NCBI GenBank assembly: GCA_027062985.1 | Contig: JAMOSR010000064.1 | Location: 1 to 7,612 of the forward strand | Length of the DNA: 7,612 nucleotides | Reading direction: 5' to 3' | DNA from: Nautiliaceae bacterium | Lineage (GTDB): Bacteria; Campylobacterota; Campylobacteria; Campylobacterales; Nautiliaceae | In this document: positions 6,428 to 7,612 of the stretch, piece after piece | How positions within the stretch are numbered: the first letter of the stretch is position 1 | Layout of the letters: every line of letters starts with the position of its first letter | The notes under the pieces: model-generated | Databases searched by the model: none | The model's input: the letters and a program-made list of their open reading frames with translations, nothing else | Told to the model about the DNA's origin: nothing | Program-made: the position numbers and the translations under genes

Positions 6428-6629
6428 TTCTCTCCTTTATCTCATTATATAATTTTCCCAACTGATAAAGCGTTTTTATTATACCAACACTGCCAAGTAT
6501 TATTAAAACCATTAACAAAACCAAAATAAAATTATTTTTTACACTCAAAAAATAACCAAAACTTCCTCCGACTAAAGTTGAAAAGAAAATAAGTTTTATT
6601 TTTAAAATATCAATCAGTTCTTTATACAC
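6411..6629 (-). CDS. 72-aa membrane protein with two predicted helices
   Basis: An uncharacterised small inner-membrane protein. Residues 12-30 (KLIFFSTLVGGSFGYFLSV) and 34-51 (FILVLLMVLIILGSVGII) form two hydrophobic helices separated by a tight KNN turn. They are flanked by a short charged N-terminus and a basic, probably cytosolic tail (IKTLYQLGKLYNEIKERNER). I do not recognise a family. The start is GTG, and its first base is the last base of the fabZ TAG stop (TAGTG). No Shine-Dalgarno is visible and there is no earlier or nearby ATG, so initiation probably depends on ribosomes terminating on fabZ. Its 3' end carries the ribosome binding site of the 31-aa gene. Confidence 0.82.
   Translation of the reverse strand: MYKELIDILKIKLIFFSTLVGGSFGYFLSVKNNFILVLLMVLIILGSVGIIKTLYQLGKLYNEIKERNERNT
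6430..6438 (-). promoter_or_regulatory. Ribosome binding site of the 31-aa gene
   Basis: AAAGGAGAG reads in the transcribed direction two bases before the ATG at 6427, with the AGGAG core four bases from it. It sits inside the last codons of the 72-aa gene (codons AAG GAG AGA) and is the main evidence that the 31-aa ORF is translated. Confidence 0.65.
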
Positions 6630-7069
6630 TATTTGTCCATAATCATAGCTTTAAGCTCAGCCTCGCTCACAAGCTCCCCTTCAACATAAGCTTCTCCTTT
6701 TAGATGCCATATTTTCCCTCTATGTTTTATTGTTGAGATTTTATATACTAGTTTATCTCCAGGAAGTACAGGTTTTCTGAATTTTGCTTTATCTATACTC
6801 ATAAAATATACAACTTTATCGCTTAATTCGTCTTTATCCATAACAGTAAAAGGCAAAATAGCGCCCGTTTGAGCCATACCTTCGATTATCAAAACACCAG
6901 GATATATCGGATGTCCCGGAAAATGCCCCTGAAAAACCTGATTTGTTATAGAAATATTAAGATACCCTTCAACATATTCACCGTTTTTAACATCCGTAAT
7001 TCTATCAACAAGCAAAAACGGATATCTGTGAGGCAGCATTTCCTGAATCTGATTAATATCAAAAACCAT
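6629..7069 (-). CDS. fabZ: 3-hydroxyacyl-[acyl-carrier-protein] dehydratase FabZ
   Basis: A 146-aa hot-dog-fold enzyme of type II fatty acid synthesis. It dehydrates R-3-hydroxyacyl-ACP to trans-2-enoyl-ACP in the cytosol. The motif PHRYPFLLVDR (13-23) and the active-site block GHFPGHPIYPGVLIIEGMAQ (48-67) are intact, with catalytic H49 and E63. Length is normal (about 145-150). The ATG has AAAGG about six bases upstream, and the gene starts 16 bases after the stop of the right-edge gene. Its TAG overlaps the GTG of the next gene by one base. FabZ and LpxA compete for the same R-3-hydroxyacyl-ACP pool, so their co-transcription, common in other bacteria, fits a balance between phospholipid and lipid A. 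Confidence 0.98.
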   Translation of the reverse strand: MVFDINQIQEMLPHRYPFLLVDRITDVKNGEYVEGYLNISITNQVFQGHFPGHPIYPGVLIIEGMAQTGAILPFTVMDKDELSDKVVYFMSIDKAKFRKPVLPGDKLVYKISTIKHRGKIWHLKGEAYVEGELVSEAELKAMIMDK

Positions 7070-7085
7070 TTTTTACCTTTTTTTA

Positions 7086-7612
7086 TTAAAATTTTATCAA
7101 AATTTCTTTATTATCAGGATAAACTTTTGCCTCAATATCCACTTCATACTTTTCTTTAATTTCATTTACTATAATAATCGGTGATAAAGAATATTTTGTA
7201 TTGGTGATTTTTTCCCTGAATTCAATCTCTTCGTCAATACTCGGGGGATTTTTAACTATTTCTAAAACATTGTTATATTTTTTGTTTAAAACTTCGCTAA
7301 ATTTGGAAATTTCCGTAAAAATTACCTGCATTCTGTTAAAATACCCTATTCCATTCTTTACAAATTCAATCCTACCCCTCGCAGGTCTTTGAAGATACGA
7401 ATAAAACAACACATAATTATCAACAATTCCCCATTTTCCCTCTTTACCCCAAAAAGTTTCACAACTTTTTGGGGACCCCGAATTGTCCATTTTACATTTT
7501 ACATTACTCCGTAAGAGTCTGTAATTTAAAAAATTTTCTTTTATAATTTTATATTTAACACCTTTTTCTTCAAACTCTATTCTTTTTTTATAAAATTCAA
7601 GCTTTTCTTCTA
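7086..7612 (-). CDS. Uncharacterised protein, C-terminal part (5' end outside window)
   Basis: The frame ending at TAA 7086-7088 is open all the way to the right edge, giving at least 174 residues. It begins with a Lys/Glu-rich part (EEKLEFYKKRIEFEEKG) that looks helical. It continues with KWGIVDNYVLFYSYLQRPAR, YFNRMQVIFTEISKFSEVLN and ends EAKVYPDNKEILIKF, an alternating pattern suggesting beta strands. The ATG at 7490 is in frame, but 40 upstream codons are also open with composition like that of the neighbours, so it is probably internal. I do not recognise the family. The layout of charged helix followed by strands could suit a pseudopilin-like or envelope protein, but the N-terminus needed to judge is missing. 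A perfect inverted repeat (7447-7474) and a 7-bp tandem repeat (7489-7507) lie within the frame, and the peptide they encode (KCKMDNSGSPKSCETFWG) is unlike its surroundings. The gene sits 16 bases upstream of fabZ. Confidence 0.7.
   Translation of the reverse strand, partial: EEKLEFYKKRIEFEEKGVKYKIIKENFLNYRLLRSNVKCKMDNSGSPKSCETFWGKEGKWGIVDNYVLFYSYLQRPARGRIEFVKNGIGYFNRMQVIFTEISKFSEVLNKKYNNVLEIVKNPPSIDEEIEFREKITNTKYSLSPIIIVNEIKEKYEVDIEAKVYPDNKEILIKF
7447..7474. repeat. Perfect inverted repeat, 12-bp stem and 4-base loop, inside a reading frame
   Basis: On the plus strand CCCCAAAAAGTT (7447-7458) is followed by TCAC and then AACTTTTTGGGG (7463-7474), a perfect 12-base reverse complement. Directly beyond lies ACCCC, so GGGGACCCC (7471-7479) is a second small palindrome. 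A further 7-base pair, ACAATTC (7423-7429) and GAATTGT (7480-7486), flanks the whole, although with unequal spacing. No T-run follows the stem on either strand, so it is not a typical intrinsic terminator, and it lies inside an open coding frame. It may be a small palindromic mobile repeat inserted in frame. Confidence 0.9.
7489..7507. repeat. 7-bp tandem repeat ATTTTAC next to the inverted repeat
   Basis: On the plus strand ATTTTAC occurs twice in tandem (7489-7495, 7496-7502), followed by a partial ATTAC. In the coding direction this is GTAAAAT repeated. A seven-base unit is not a codon multiple, so any gain or loss of one copy would shift the frame of the right-edge gene. Confidence 0.7.

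Larger units (their letters stand above)
2052..7612 (-). other. Candidate single operon of nine tightly packed genes
   Basis: From right to left, the spacings between consecutive genes are: 16-base gap, 1-base overlap, 17-base overlap, 4-base overlap, 17-base overlap, 11-base overlap, 8-base overlap (14 if mreC starts at GTG) and 9-base gap. No intergenic space could hold a full promoter or terminator. The promoter must lie upstream of the window or inside a coding region. Order: edge gene, fabZ, 72-aa, 31-aa, lpxA, clpX, mreB, mreC, 182-aa. Confidence 0.75.

Noticed and set aside
6332..6629. The two small membrane genes as a toxin-antitoxin pair
   Set aside because: Both products are membrane helices, with no soluble antitoxin or antisense RNA promoter visible, and they sit inside a housekeeping operon. 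Coupling to fabZ and lpxA suggests another role.
7447..7474. Inverted repeat as an intrinsic transcription terminator
   Set aside because: No run of T follows the stem on either strand, and the stem lies inside an open reading frame upstream of fabZ in the same operon.
7086..7490. Treating the right-edge gene as complete, starting at the ATG at 7490
   Set aside because: The frame stays open for 40 more codons to the window edge with neighbour-like Lys/Glu composition, and no clear Shine-Dalgarno precedes that ATG. It also sits in the tandem-repeat/palindrome segment.

Overview
The window is AT-rich, Lys/Ile/Asn-rich DNA, most likely from a Campylobacterota (Epsilonproteobacteria) chromosome. 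The strongest clue is the minus-strand order fabZ - lpxA - clpX - mreB - mreC, which I know as a conserved Campylobacter/Helicobacter-type arrangement. The very A-rich codon use and lysine-rich proteins suggest a thermophilic deep-vent lineage such as Nautiliales (Caminibacter, Nautilia, Lebetimonas), but that finer placement is an inference and was not tested.

Left part (1-2055): the 3' end of a plus-strand Bax-like glucosaminidase gene meets, tail to tail, a minus-strand D-2-hydroxyacid dehydrogenase gene. After a 36-base divergent gap with a good -10 element comes a plus-strand gene for an exported DUF3108-type protein. That gene in turn meets the long minus-strand operon tail to tail. Both convergent junctions overlap by four bases through their stop codons, leaving no room for intergenic terminators.

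Right part (2052-7612): nine consecutive minus-strand genes. In transcription order they are an uncharacterised gene cut by the window edge, fabZ, a 72-aa two-helix membrane protein, a 31-aa single-helix membrane protein, lpxA, clpX, mreB, mreC and an uncharacterised acidic 182-aa protein. Neighbours overlap by 1 to 17 bases or are separated by at most 16, so this reads as one translationally coupled transcription unit. It joins hydroxyacyl-ACP supply (FabZ), the first step of lipid A synthesis (LpxA), protein unfolding (ClpX) and the rod-shape scaffold (MreB/MreC).

The parts that ordinary annotation does not explain are: the two tiny membrane proteins between fabZ and lpxA; the modular protein that follows mreC; and a perfect 12-bp-stem inverted repeat next to a 7-bp tandem repeat inside the reading frame of the right-edge gene, which looks like an in-frame palindromic insertion. 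There is no gene-free stretch over 300 bases, and I saw no tRNA, rRNA, CRISPR, insertion sequence or origin.
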